A stretch of DNA of 64,000 bases from contig JANXBW010000012.1 of the NCBI GenBank assembly GCA_025060325.1, positions 1-64,000 on the forward strand, read 5' to 3'. Positions within the stretch are counted from its first letter, which is position 1; each line of letters starts with the position of its first letter. Below, one piece after another: positions 30,680 to 41,577 of the stretch. Source of the stretch: Thermoguttaceae bacterium. GTDB lineage: Bacteria > Planctomycetota > Planctomycetia > Pirellulales > Thermoguttaceae. The position numbers and the translations under genes were made by a program. The notes beneath the pieces are model-generated. The model was not told the origin of the DNA. It saw nothing but the letters and a program-made list of their open reading frames with translations, and did not search any database.

Positions 30680-32764
30680 CTAGGAGTTTCCGAAAATCCG
30701 CAGGAAATCCATGCCGGTGGCCCAAATCATCAGGGTGAGTAGAAAAACAAGGCCGGCAAATGTCAGCGCCGCCACAACCGATTCACTTGGCGGCTTTCCG
30801 CGGATGGCCTCGTAAGTCAAAAAGAGCATATGCCCGCCGTCCAAAATGGGGATGGGGATGAAATTGAGGACGGCCAAATTGGCGCTTAATAAACAAAGAA
30901 AGATTAAGAAGGCGGCCAGGCCCTCCGACGCGTAATAGTACGCAATGTGGGCAATACCGATCGGGCCGGCCAGTCCCCGCGGCGATACTTGCCCCATCCC
31001 AAGTTTTTGCAGCGTTCGGATAATGAAGGTTAAAGCGCTCCATGTCTCTTCTGCCCCAAGCTGGACTGCCGAAATTAGGCTTGAGGCCTTAAGCACAAAC
31101 GAGGCCGTGGCAAACACAAGGCCCCGATCCGGGAGAAACCAATCCTCGGCCGGCACCGGTTCCAATAGGTGGGCGGATCCATCGGTTAACACAAGTTCGA
31201 CCTTCGCGCCTCGAGGTAAGTCCTGAAGTAGGAAGTGGACAAATGTCCAGTCACCTTGAGACCCACTAAGGTCGACAATGGCCAGTCTGTGGGAGCGAGC
31301 GTCTCCGCCGCTGTTGGCCGCTTGCGGGTCCGCGTGGATCCGTACCTCTCGGATCACCGCCCCTGGCCGAATTCCCGCCTTGGCCGCTGGACTGTCGGGG
31401 ATGACTTCGGCCACCTCCGGCAGCACTTGAAAGGCGAGGCCCCACATCGGGATGCTGGTGGGATTGCCCGGCACAAGCGCCCGGTCAAACCACTCCGGTT
31501 GGCGAAGGGGTAAGGTTTTTGTCTGCTTCCTGCCGTTTGCATTCTCCCAGCTTAAGTCAACAGAGTCCCGCGATTGAGCAAGCTTTCGCAAAAGTTCTGG
31601 AAGGCGAATCGGATCGCCAATCGGCTGGCCATCAACGGCCACAAGGCGATCGCCAGGCGCTATTCCAGCCTCCCTAGCGGGCGATCCTTCCTGAACTGCC
31701 ACTACCGGCCCCAATTTCATCACTAGCCCCAAATGGCGGACCTTCCGCGGCTGGAGGACAACTTCCACCGTCTGCCGGCCCGCGCTAGCGGTGAGTCGTT
31801 CCACGGTCAAGCGTAACGGTCGATCCGGATCCTGGGCAAAAAGCTTGTGGATATGGCCGAACTCATTTACTTCTTGTCCTTCGATCGCGACGATTCGGTC
31901 GCCAGGCAAAAGAGGCGGCTCCGACTCCGCGGTCGGCACATCGGGGAGAAAAGCCCACCGCGGATCAAGTTGCGTGGAAAAGCCATTGGTGACACCGATC
32001 GTTGGAGTGGCGCGGATGCGATCGGGATGGACCATCAGCTCAAGACGGACTGGCTCCCCACCGAGCACCGGTCGCCGGATCGTCAACTTAACCCCGTCGG
32101 CAACATCGCCTACTGATATTGCCCGCTGCAAGTCGGTGAAGCGACTGATGGGACGATTGCCCACTTTCTCGATATTATCGCCGGGGCGAATACCGGCTCG
32201 CCACGCGGCCTCTCCAGGGAAAACCGCCCCCACCGTCGGTGCTTGTTGTTCCACTCCGAGCGAAAAGGCGATCACTGCCGCAGCAAAAGCGAAGACGACA
32301 TTCATCAACACCCCGGCGGAAATGATCGCCATTCGCCGCGGCACGCTTTGGGCGAGAAAGCTCCGCGGGTCGAAGAGCGATTCTTCCCTATCGCCCTTTA
32401 ACGCGAAAGCCTCGCCCCCGGGCGGACGGCTCCTCTTGGCCCTTTCGATTTCTTCGCGAAGCCGAGCGGGGTTATCCTCCTGCCCAAGCATTTTGACATA
32501 GCCACCTAGGGGTAAAACCCCCAAACCGTACTCAGTCTCGCCTAAGCGAAAGCGGAAAAACCGCAGACCAAAGATGTCAAACCATACATAAAACTTTTCG
32601 CATTTGACGTTAAACCACTTGGCGACAAGAAAATGTCCCAGTTCGTGGACAAGAATTACTAGGTTAAGCCCCAGGAGCACAAGGGCGACATTCCACCAAA
32701 AAGTTAACAAGCTGCTGTCGGCCAAGGCCGCCAGGGGCTGGGTTAAGCTCCCAAACCAATCCAA
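30680..32764 (-). CDS. rseP: Site-2 RIP metalloprotease with expanded PDZ region
   Basis: 'LVILVHELGHFLVAKWF' (HExxH), 'LNFIPIPILDGGHMLFL'; about four PDZ-like segments in between. Confidence 0.94.
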   Translation of the reverse strand: MDWFGSLTQPLAALADSSLLTFWWNVALVLLGLNLVILVHELGHFLVAKWFNVKCEKFYVWFDIFGLRFFRFRLGETEYGLGVLPLGGYVKMLGQEDNPARLREEIERAKRSRPPGGEAFALKGDREESLFDPRSFLAQSVPRRMAIISAGVLMNVVFAFAAAVIAFSLGVEQQAPTVGAVFPGEAAWRAGIRPGDNIEKVGNRPISRFTDLQRAISVGDVADGVKLTIRRPVLGGEPVRLELMVHPDRIRATPTIGVTNGFSTQLDPRWAFLPDVPTAESEPPLLPGDRIVAIEGQEVNEFGHIHKLFAQDPDRPLRLTVERLTASAGRQTVEVVLQPRKVRHLGLVMKLGPVVAVQEGSPAREAGIAPGDRLVAVDGQPIGDPIRLPELLRKLAQSRDSVDLSWENANGRKQTKTLPLRQPEWFDRALVPGNPTSIPMWGLAFQVLPEVAEVIPDSPAAKAGIRPGAVIREVRIHADPQAANSGGDARSHRLAIVDLSGSQGDWTFVHFLLQDLPRGAKVELVLTDGSAHLLEPVPAEDWFLPDRGLVFATASFVLKASSLISAVQLGAEETWSALTFIIRTLQKLGMGQVSPRGLAGPIGIAHIAYYYASEGLAAFLIFLCLLSANLAVLNFIPIPILDGGHMLFLTYEAIRGKPPSESVVAALTFAGLVFLLTLMIWATGMDFLRIFGNS

Positions 32765-33960
32765 CGGGTTACCTCCTCACGAGTCCAACGATCAAGTTCG
32801 AGCAATCGTTCCAGGGTAGGTGCAGCTTCAAAGGGATGGGCTTCTAGGGCCCGGCGGCACAGCGGCACAATCCGGGAAAACGGTAGTCTTCCTTTGAGGA
32901 ATGCCTCTACAGCAACTTCGTTGGCTGCGTTGAGCACAGCGCCGGCCGTACCCCCAACCCGAGCCACCTCCAAGCCTAACTGCAGAGCGGGGAATCGCTC
33001 CCAATCCGGAGGCTCAAATTCCAGTCGGATCGCCGTCGACCAGTCAAGCTTCCGAGCGATCGACGGTTGTCGCTCGGGCCAAGTTAGGGCAAGTTGAATG
33101 GGAAGCCGCATGTCCGGCTGGCTCAGCTGAGCCAACACGGATCCGTCCACGAATTCTACCAGCGCATGGACCACAGACTGGGGGTGAATGAGCACGCCAA
33201 TTTGTTCAGGCTGCAAGTCGAAAAGCCACCGGGCCTCGATGATCTCTAGGGCCTTGTTCATTAAGGTGGCCGAATCGATCGTAATCTTCTTTCCCATTCG
33301 CCAAGTGGGATGGGAAAGGGCCTCCTCGACCGTCACGGAGGCCAATTGCTCCGGCGAGTGATTCCGAAATGGCCCTCCACTTGCTGTTAGGATCACCTTT
33401 CTGAGGTGTTTCTTCCCCCCTGACTGGAGAATCTGGAAGACGGCACTATGCTCGCTATCGACCGGGATGATGGTTGCGCCAGTCCTGTGGGCAAGATCGG
33501 TGACGAGCGGCCCTCCAAGGACAAGAGTTTCTTTGTTGGCTAAGGCCACGATCTTCCCGGCCGACAACGCCGCCCAGGTCCCTTCCAAACCGGCCCGGCC
33601 CACGATTGCCGACAGCACCACGTCTACTTCGGGGGCGGAGACAACCCGCGGAATATGCTCCGGCCCTACAAGCACATCCACCTCTGGGGGGAAGGTACCC
33701 GGCCCCGTTGTTTGCCCGGCCTCCCTGTCGGCTATCACGACCCACTTTGGACGAAGGAGGCGGGCCTGCTCGGCCAGCCCGGCCACGTCGCGATGAGCCA
33801 CGAGCGCCACAGCCTGCAGACTGTCCGCTGAAGCGGCGATGACCTCCACCGCGCTTCGGCCGATACTCCCGGTTGACCCCAAAATGGCCACACGACGCAC
33901 TTTTCGTTCCGGAGGATCCGGCTGCCAACAACGACCCGGGCGTCTATCTGCGTGACTCAC
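32743..33960 (-). CDS. dxr: 1-deoxy-D-xylulose-5-phosphate reductoisomerase
   Basis: 'VAILGSTGSIGRSAVEVI', 'LANKETLVLGG', 'PVDSEHSAVFQ', 'ILTASGGPFR', 'HPTWRMGKKITIDSATLMNKALEIIEARWLFD'. Confidence 0.97.
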   Translation of the reverse strand: MSHADRRPGRCWQPDPPERKVRRVAILGSTGSIGRSAVEVIAASADSLQAVALVAHRDVAGLAEQARLLRPKWVVIADREAGQTTGPGTFPPEVDVLVGPEHIPRVVSAPEVDVVLSAIVGRAGLEGTWAALSAGKIVALANKETLVLGGPLVTDLAHRTGATIIPVDSEHSAVFQILQSGGKKHLRKVILTASGGPFRNHSPEQLASVTVEEALSHPTWRMGKKITIDSATLMNKALEIIEARWLFDLQPEQIGVLIHPQSVVHALVEFVDGSVLAQLSQPDMRLPIQLALTWPERQPSIARKLDWSTAIRLEFEPPDWERFPALQLGLEVARVGGTAGAVLNAANEVAVEAFLKGRLPFSRIVPLCRRALEAHPFEAAPTLERLLELDRWTREEVTRWIGLGA

Positions 33961-35292
33961 CCGCGACGGGAAGTCACCATTTACCTTTTACCTTCCCAGC
34001 TGGGCTTACCCTAGAGCTTATGAGCCAATGAGTTCCTGCACCACCTCCCGCGCTCAAAGACCAATCGTTTTTAGGAAGATTGGGAATTTTGCGTAGAATG
34101 GGTTGCCTAACGGCAATCGGTAATTCGGAAAGAGTTAGCTCTGGAAACTTGTTGCTTGGGTGAAGTAATCCGCCATTTTCTTAAGCTTACCGCGCCCCGC
34201 ACCCGCCTCCCCCAAAGAGACCATCCCCGTGAAAGGGGGACCTTACCAACCAATCGCAAGGCCCGTTGGCATCACCAACCTGTACCACCAGGGCGCCAGC
34301 TAGCGGGGCATAACCCGCGGTTCCAGCTTACCGATTGCTTGCGCTTCGTAACGGAGGTCCATCACCTCTGCCCTACGACGCCGGTGAGCCTCCAAGGCGG
34401 CCTTCCTCCAGCGAAAACTGGAAACCGGGCCGCGGAGCTTCCTCCCAACCGTCCAGCACCTACCACCGGCCAAAAAAGGCTCCGTTTTTCAAGTCTGCCC
34501 AGAAATGTCACTAAATTGGGTAGTATCACGAAGATATCGGCCGTGCCGCCCAAAATCGGTTTTGGCGCGTCATTATTCGGAGTCGCAGAAGGCTGCTTAA
34601 AGCTACCGCCGCTGCCCCGCCGGTGCCAAGCTTCCCGATTCGAACCTCTGGCACGGGGTCTCCGAAGGGGTAAGTTCCTCGGGGTGTGAGCCCCTCCCAA
34701 TACGCCAACCCTACCGCCGGGTCATTTTGATTCCCTGGGTAAGCCCGCATCAGATTTGACCTAGGCTTATCTGAAAAGTCCGATGCTTCTCAGAGTCCAA
34801 GGAGTGCTATTTCGTCCGGGCTCGTCCAAGCCGGTGATCTTGCTGCCGCCGAGATGGCCTATCGGTATTTCGCTCGGCGAAACAAAGCGAGTGCAATTCC
34901 AGAGTTGGTTCACAAAGCACCGGACGGCCCCTGGCCCACAAGCTTTTTAGGGCAAAGCCCCAGGGCAATAATGATCATAATAGGGAGAGAAACAGGATAG
35001 CACCTGGGCAAGTAGCTGCGGGTGGATGGCGGGAGGGGTTTTTCCGGGCGGCTTAGGCAGAACCCAGGACGGGAAGGTCCTGGCCTTTAAGCCCGGCTTG
35101 TGCTGCGCAATGGTGCGACCCGATGAGGCCGGGCGGGTATGCCCGGCCGGCATACCTTTCACTTGAGGCAAAAACCTGCAATTTGTGTGTAGGATGCCCT
35201 TTCCTCAAGTTTGGCACATGGCGAACTTTTCGCACTGGATTGACTGGGTAAAGGAGCTGCTTAGGCTCCGCGAGCTTGGCCGCCAGTCGACT

Positions 35293-37416
35293 ATGTCCGA
35301 CGGCGCGGAACCTCCCAAGGACCAGCAAGGGCAGGCGGGCAAGCCGTCGGGGCCGGAAGCTCAGGGGCGCCGGCCGCAGGGTTCATCTAGATCGTTGTGG
35401 ATCGGGTTGGCCTTGGCCGGCGCGGTACTGCTTCTCTTTACGCTCAGCGGCCAGGTTAGCCGAGTGGAAATCCCGTACTCCGAGCTTGTCGCCCTCATCG
35501 AAAAAGGATCCCCGGATCGGAACCCCAATGCGTTCATCGAGCTAAAAGAGCGCTTTGGCACCCAGATCCGTACGGTGCGCTACTCGGAGCTGTCCGATTT
35601 GGTAGTGGGAAGCTACCAGATTACCGGCCGAGTGACCCGGCAAGTGGTAGCACCTCGCCAGGAAGCCCCTCAGCGGCGTGTGCCCTTCCGTACCGCCCGG
35701 TTAGGGTTCGAAAACGATAACAACTATCTCTTTTCTCTTCTCAAACAAAACGGTTTTACCAACGTCCGGGCGGAGGATCCCCCAGGAGCCTGGCAATACT
35801 TCTTATCTTTCATACTTCCGCTTGTCGTGCTGATGGTGGTTTTTGTTTTTCTTTTGCGGCGATTTGGTGGCCCCGGGGGCGCGATCGCTTTCGGCCGGAG
35901 CCGGGCCAAATTCTTCATGCGGGAACAAGTCGGCGTGACTTTCGCCGATGTGGCCGGGATCGACGAGGCTGTGGAGGAAGTAAAGGAAATTGTGGAATTT
36001 CTGAAGAACCCGGAGAAGTTCCGGGCCCTTGGCGGCCGAATTCCCAGGGGTGTGCTGCTAGTGGGTCCACCGGGCACAGGGAAGACTCTCCTTGCCAAAG
36101 CCATTGCTGGAGAGGCCGGTGTACCTTTTTTCAGCATTTCCGGCTCGGACTTTGTCGAGATGTTTGTGGGCGTGGGAGCTGCCCGGGTCCGGGATATGTT
36201 CCAGCAAGCCCAGGCCAATAGCCCGTGCATCGTCTTTATTGACGAACTTGATGCCCTGGGCAAAACCCGGGGAATGAGCGTCCTGAGCAGTCACGACGAG
36301 CGGGAGCAAACGCTGAACGCTCTTCTCGTGGAAATGGACGGCTTTAGCAGCACTAGTGGGGTCATTGTCCTCGGGGCGACCAACCGGCCGGAGATCCTCG
36401 ACCCGGCGCTTCTTCGGCCTGGGCGTTTCGACCGGCACATTCTTGTGGACCGGCCCGACCTCCGCGGCCGGGAAGCAATCCTTAAAGTCCACGTCCGCAA
36501 TGTTAAACTCGACCCGTCGGTCGACCTTGCCCAAATTGCCGCCATGACGCCGGGGTTCGTGGGGGCGGATCTAGCCAACTTGGTCAACGAGGCGGCGCTC
36601 TTGGCGGCTCGCAAGGGTAAGAATGCCGTCACTATGGAGGAATTCGTCGAGGGCGTGGAACGGGTCACAGCTGGCCTTGAGAAAAAGCAGCGGATCATTA
36701 GCCCCGAGGAACGACGCCGGGTCGCCTACCACGAAAGCGGACACGCACTAGTAGCGTACTGTTTGCCTAACACAGATCCGGTGCAAAAGGTGTCGATTAT
36801 CCCACGGGGTCTGGCTGCGCTTGGTTACACGCTCCAGCGTCCTGAGGGAGACCGCTATCTTTTAACGCAAAGTGAACTGGAGGCCCGGATTCAGGTGGCC
36901 TTGGCCGGCAGCGTGGCGGAGGAAATGATTTTCCACGATTTATCAACAGGGGCTCAGAATGACATCCAGCGGGCCACTGAGATTGCCCGCGCTATGGTTA
37001 TGGACTTCGGTATGAGTCGGCTGGGGCGAATCGCCTTCCGCGAGAACCGGCAAAGCGTTTTTCTTGCCCGGGGGCTGGAGATGCCCGAGGAGCACCTCTT
37101 TAGCGAGCAGACGGCCCGGGAAATCGACATGGAGATCCGCCGGATCATCGATGAGGCCTTGGCCAAGACCCGGCACATTTTGGAGGTGCATCGCGACGCC
37201 CTGGAAGCTTTAGCCGAGCGGCTTATTCAGAAAGAGGTTCTGGACACAGCCGAGCTTCGCGAAGTAATCGAGGCCTATTTACCCTCAAGGAAAGCCCAGC
37301 CAGCGGAGACAAGCGCGGAAAAGGTAGCGAAAGATGGCGGCGATGGGCCCCAGCCGGCACCACTCGCGGAAACAGACTCCGACCAAAAGCCCCCGGTGCC
37401 AGTCCCGGCCGCGTAG
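35293..37416 (+). CDS. ftsH: ATP-dependent zinc metalloprotease FtsH
   Basis: ORF 35185..37416, likely start 35293; '[46 protein letters not shown]', SRH, '[10 protein letters not shown]'. Confidence 0.97.
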   Translation: MSDGAEPPKDQQGQAGKPSGPEAQGRRPQGSSRSLWIGLALAGAVLLLFTLSGQVSRVEIPYSELVALIEKGSPDRNPNAFIELKERFGTQIRTVRYSELSDLVVGSYQITGRVTRQVVAPRQEAPQRRVPFRTARLGFENDNNYLFSLLKQNGFTNVRAEDPPGAWQYFLSFILPLVVLMVVFVFLLRRFGGPGGAIAFGRSRAKFFMREQVGVTFADVAGIDEAVEEVKEIVEFLKNPEKFRALGGRIPRGVLLVGPPGTGKTLLAKAIAGEAGVPFFSISGSDFVEMFVGVGAARVRDMFQQAQANSPCIVFIDELDALGKTRGMSVLSSHDEREQTLNALLVEMDGFSSTSGVIVLGATNRPEILDPALLRPGRFDRHILVDRPDLRGREAILKVHVRNVKLDPSVDLAQIAAMTPGFVGADLANLVNEAALLAARKGKNAVTMEEFVEGVERVTAGLEKKQRIISPEERRRVAYHESGHALVAYCLPNTDPVQKVSIIPRGLAALGYTLQRPEGDRYLLTQSELEARIQVALAGSVAEEMIFHDLSTGAQNDIQRATEIARAMVMDFGMSRLGRIAFRENRQSVFLARGLEMPEEHLFSEQTAREIDMEIRRIIDEALAKTRHILEVHRDALEALAERLIQKEVLDTAELREVIEAYLPSRKAQPAETSAEKVAKDGGDGPQPAPLAETDSDQKPPVPVPAA

Positions 37417-37809
37417 GGGCTTTTGCCGATTGGGCTCCGGAGGCCTGATGACGGCATAAGCACACTGGCGCTCCCGAACAAAGAAGTCGGCTTTAAAAGC
37501 CGCGGACACCGAAAACCGAGTGCCACCTCGTTTCCAGGTTTTTGACTGCGTTTGCATTGCCAGGTAGCATCATAAGGACCTAGTTTGGCAGCGTAAACGG
37601 TTTCCCGGAATCGACCTGGGCCTGAGTGCCCCCCAAGGTTGCGGGTCCCGGTTGCTTGGGGGTATTAACGGCGGATACTTTCTTAAGGCCCCTAGCTTGC
37701 TGTTTGGCGCTCGCGAAAAAGGCCTTGGGTTTATCCGCTGCGATATTGCCGGTCGTTTGAAGGTGTTCCGAAGATCTTCTCCGATTGGGATAGTCGCTGA
37801 GGCCAAATC

Positions 37810-39477
37810 ATGCACAGCCGTCCTCGGCTTCATCGACAGCTTCGTCCGCTGGGGCAAGCGACCAGGCTCGGGGTGGTGGCGCTGACCGTTGCCGTCGCAA
37901 CACTGTGCCTCCCCGCCCGCGCTAATCGCTACAGCCCGGAAAGTCCTGAGGTGCAGGCGATGGTGGACCGGGCGCTTGCTTTCCTGGAAAAGCAAGGGCT
38001 CGAAGATCCGCGTCTTGGCGCCGAGGCGCTGGCGGGGCTGGCTTTTTTGAAGGCAAGGAACGATCCTTCCCACCCAGTGGTCCAGGGGGCGGTTGAACAA
38101 ATAAGAAAGAGACTTCCCCTGGGGCCTGATGATCTGAACCAGTCGGAGATGGTCTACAGTCTAAGTGCGGCCATCATTTTTCTGTGCGAGCTAGATCCGG
38201 CGGCTTATCGGCGGGAAATCCAAGAGCTTTTTGCTGGCCTGAGGACGTTACAAAAACCGATTGGCGGCTGGGGTTATCCGGCCGGCCACCTACACGAAAG
38301 GACGGGCGACACTTCGATGAGCCAGTTTGCCGTGCTGGCGATGTGGGAGGCCGCCCGGGCGGGCTTCCCAGTTCCAGCCGCGATGATTAACGGTGTGACC
38401 ATTTGGTTTTTGCGTACACAGGACCCTTCCGGTGGTTGGGGTTACCAGGGGCAAATTGCGCCCGGGTGGGAGCTTGTCCGGCAGACTGACGTGAGACATA
38501 GCCTGTCAACAGCTGCGCTGGCGAGTTTATATGCTATTTGCGACCTGGCGGGCATTCGGCAAAAAGGCAAGGATAGGTCAACAGAGGAATCCGGCCTTCC
38601 TGAGGTCATCCGCGAGGTTAAACGCGGCTCCGGCGACGTTGGCGATACACAGCTCCGCGTGGACCCCAAGTTGATTCAGATGGCTATCGGCCGAGCCAAA
38701 GCATGGCAACAAGCTAACTATACGATCGATCCGCCCCGCTACAAGTATTACTATCTGTATGCCCTCGAGCGGATGTGGACTTTTCGCGAGTATGTCGAAG
38801 GACCGGCTCCCGATGCTCCTCCCTGGTACGATCAGGGGGTGGAATTGTTGATGCGGACCCAGGCGCCCAACGGGAGCTGGCACCACGAATGTGGGGTGGT
38901 CCCGGATACCGCTTTTGGAGTGCTTTTTCTGGTCCGCTCCATGAAAAAAAGCGTGGAAAAGGTGCGCAGTTTTGGCGAGGGGACATTGATCGGTGGACGG
39001 GGCCTGCCGAGAAACACAAGCGACGTGGCAGTCGTGGGCGGCCAAGTTGTAGCCAAGATGGAACTGGCGAACCTCGAAAAACTGATGGCTGCTTTGGATG
39101 AGGAAAACCCGCAAGAACTGGATGAGTGGTTAGAGGCCTTGGGCTACCTCCCGCCGGAGGAAACCGGCCGGTTACTTAGTAAACACAGCCGAAAGCTCCA
39201 GGCTCTTGCTGGCTCCTCATCGCGACAGGCTCGGATTGCAGCTATTCGTGCACTAGGCCGAGCGGGCGACATGGAGGCTGTTCCTACGCTGATTTTTGCG
39301 TTGGGAGACTCCGACCCGGAGGTGGTTCAGGCGGCTCGGCAGGCGCTTCGGCGAATAGCCCGATTGCCCGAAGACTTCGGCCCACCTGATAAATTCACAC
39401 CGCAGCAACAGCAGGAGGCCATCCAGGCGTGGAAAAAATGGTTTTTGAGCATTCGGCCTGATGCCCAATTTGATTAG
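37810..39477 (+). CDS. Secreted prenyltransferase/squalene-oxidase-repeat (alpha/alpha toroid) protein with C-terminal HEAT-like repeat
   Basis: Signal peptide; 'GGWGYPAGHLHERTGDTSMSQFAVLAMWEAARAGF...PSGGWGYQGQ'; C-terminal 'RQARIAAIRALGRAGDMEAVPTLIFALGDSDPEVVQAARQALRRI'. Confidence 0.87.
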   Translation: MHSRPRLHRQLRPLGQATRLGVVALTVAVATLCLPARANRYSPESPEVQAMVDRALAFLEKQGLEDPRLGAEALAGLAFLKARNDPSHPVVQGAVEQIRKRLPLGPDDLNQSEMVYSLSAAIIFLCELDPAAYRREIQELFAGLRTLQKPIGGWGYPAGHLHERTGDTSMSQFAVLAMWEAARAGFPVPAAMINGVTIWFLRTQDPSGGWGYQGQIAPGWELVRQTDVRHSLSTAALASLYAICDLAGIRQKGKDRSTEESGLPEVIREVKRGSGDVGDTQLRVDPKLIQMAIGRAKAWQQANYTIDPPRYKYYYLYALERMWTFREYVEGPAPDAPPWYDQGVELLMRTQAPNGSWHHECGVVPDTAFGVLFLVRSMKKSVEKVRSFGEGTLIGGRGLPRNTSDVAVVGGQVVAKMELANLEKLMAALDEENPQELDEWLEALGYLPPEETGRLLSKHSRKLQALAGSSSRQARIAAIRALGRAGDMEAVPTLIFALGDSDPEVVQAARQALRRIARLPEDFGPPDKFTPQQQQEAIQAWKKWFLSIRPDAQFD

Positions 39478-39655
39478 CAGACATCGGAGCACCAAAGGGT
39501 GTCTCCCAGCCGTCTTGACCCAAAAGGCATGTTTCCTGGGAGAGGGTCTTAGCAGCAGGTATTCCGTTGCTCGGGAAGGTTCAGTGCATAACCGGCATTG
39601 GCGTGCAAATCGTTTACCTTTCGTAATTGATAGTGATTGAATACACGTCCGGCCT

Positions 39656-40540
39656 ATGAAAGCAGCTACCAGGCCCGCACAAACTTACTTGTCAGAGCGC
39701 CAGGCGGGGTACGAGCTTCGGGTATCGGCGTACGAGCGGGTAACCAGCTGGATTGTTAGTTTACTGATTCTTGTCGGCACATGCGTTTTTGTCCTTTTCG
39801 TGCTGTGGATTAGCAGCCGAATCTTTGCCACCCAGGTAGCCGTCCCCGTAATCATGCAGGAAGTGGGCACGGGCGAGGGGGGACTAGCGGGGGGAATGGA
39901 ACTGGAGGAGCCACCCGCGGAACAACTCGGTCAGGAGAGCGACATCGAGGAACCGCTGCTAGAGAAGACTCTGGCGATCGTGGCGGAGGCCGTGGCCGAG
40001 AGGTTGGCGCAGTTGGAAGACCCGCTTGCGACGGAAGACCCTGTGGCCGGTAAGGGCGGTTCTACTGGTCGCGGCGATGCCACGGGGGTGGGCATTGGCG
40101 CCGGAGGCGGACGCCGTCGCCACTGGGAGGTCCGCTTTCCGGAGGGTAACACCATCGACACTTATGCCCGGGCACTTGATTTCTTTAAAATCGAACTTGG
40201 GGTCCTTTTGCCGGACAATCGTGTCCTCTATGTTTACAACTTAAGCAAGCCCCGCCCCGATACTCGAATCGGGCCGGCCGATCAGGAAAGGCGGTATTAC
40301 CTCACCTGGCGGCGGGGAACGCTAATGGAGGCCGACCGAGAACTTCTCCGCCGTGCGGGCGTTGATCCGGGCGATCGGTTGATTCTTAAATTCATTCCGC
40401 CGGAGCTGGAGGCCCAACTAGCGGAAATGGAGCGGGCCAGAGCAGGGCCGCGACATGACCGGGTGCGGACTACATATTTCGCGGTGGTGCCTCAGGGCAA
40501 CGGTTTTCGGTTTATTGTGGTTGATCAAGTGCTCCGGTAA
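39656..40540 (+). CDS. Single-TM, low-complexity-linker, C-terminal-domain hypothetical protein (TonB-like topology)
   Basis: TM 'VTSWIVSLLILVGTCVFVLFVLWISS', acidic/Gly-rich linker, then globular region; sits immediately 5' of exbB/exbD genes. Confidence 0.8.
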   Translation: MKAATRPAQTYLSERQAGYELRVSAYERVTSWIVSLLILVGTCVFVLFVLWISSRIFATQVAVPVIMQEVGTGEGGLAGGMELEEPPAEQLGQESDIEEPLLEKTLAIVAEAVAERLAQLEDPLATEDPVAGKGGSTGRGDATGVGIGAGGGRRRHWEVRFPEGNTIDTYARALDFFKIELGVLLPDNRVLYVYNLSKPRPDTRIGPADQERRYYLTWRRGTLMEADRELLRRAGVDPGDRLILKFIPPELEAQLAEMERARAGPRHDRVRTTYFAVVPQGNGFRFIVVDQVLR

Positions 40541-40734
40541 ATCGCTCACTTAAATTCCCCGGGCGGAGTAACAATGTGCCTCCATGGAGTGGAAGACGGT
40601 ATTTCCCTTCCGGGACAATTGCTCAATTTCCTAGTGGCGTACCTCAAGGAGGGGCATGTTAGACGCAGTTGCACCCGAGGTCCAAAGCGTTTCGTTGTCG
40701 AAAACCTGGTCGATTGACTTGGGTTGGCAGGCAT

Positions 40735-41385
40735 ATGGACATTACAGCCATTACTTATGTCGCTGGCATCGTGGACTATTGTGCCCTTGCCTTGGTGGCG
40801 CTGTGGGGCGCCTTTTGCGTGGTCATGGTGTGGCGGCGGGTGGGCCGAGTCCGCTTCCGTAGCGAGCGTGACCAGGACGCTTTCCTAAACCAGTTGGACG
40901 AGCTCATCTCGCAAGGGGCCATGGACCAGGCGCGGGCAATGTGCGAAGGGGATCCGCGGGCCTTGCCTCAGCTTGTGCTCCTTGCTCTGAATAACCTCGA
41001 TCTTGGTTATTCCCGTTTAAGAGCGCTCCTTGTGGATCGGTTCCAGCGGGACGTGCTGGCGGACTTCGAGTACCGCCTCAGCTGGATCGCCACGGTCATT
41101 AAGGCTGCCCCAATGTTAGGTCTGTTCGGTACGGTCGTGGGCATGATGGGGGCATTTAGCAAGCTGGCCGTCCAGCGCAATGTCGAGCCTAACCTGCTGG
41201 CCAATGATATAAGCTTGGCTTTGATCACCACGGCCATCGGCCTTGCGATCGCCATTCCTCTGGTGCTTGCGACCGCAAGTATCAACGTGCGAATTCGTAA
41301 ACTGGAAGACCTAGTAAGCTTTGGACTAAACCGCTTCTTAGAAACATTGCGGCAGGCGGCCCGTGAACCGGCCTGGCAGCGGTAG
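40735..41385 (+). CDS. exbB: MotA/TolQ/ExbB proton channel family protein
   Basis: Start at MDITAI (40735); 'KAAPMLGLFGTVVGMMGAFSKLA...NDISLALITTAIGLAIAIPLVLA'. Confidence 0.93.
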   Translation: MDITAITYVAGIVDYCALALVALWGAFCVVMVWRRVGRVRFRSERDQDAFLNQLDELISQGAMDQARAMCEGDPRALPQLVLLALNNLDLGYSRLRALLVDRFQRDVLADFEYRLSWIATVIKAAPMLGLFGTVVGMMGAFSKLAVQRNVEPNLLANDISLALITTAIGLAIAIPLVLATASINVRIRKLEDLVSFGLNRFLETLRQAAREPAWQR

Positions 41386-41577
41386 GTTAGCTCCCGTTTT
41401 CGCGGCCAAAGGTTGGGACCATCTTTGTGGAAAGGGGGCACCAGGACTTGATCGGTCGGTCGTAAGTAAGAAGGTCCCGATTTATGCCAGCGGGGGCAAA
41501 TGCTCCAGCCGGGCAAGCTCGCTAATCGCGGCCGGTAATGACTAAAACGACCTGCAGAAAGACGGTGGTGAAGTGAC

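Noticed and set aside
36058-36534. Antisense ORF over ftsH
   Set aside because: Overlaps highly conserved AAA+ coding sequence; spurious.
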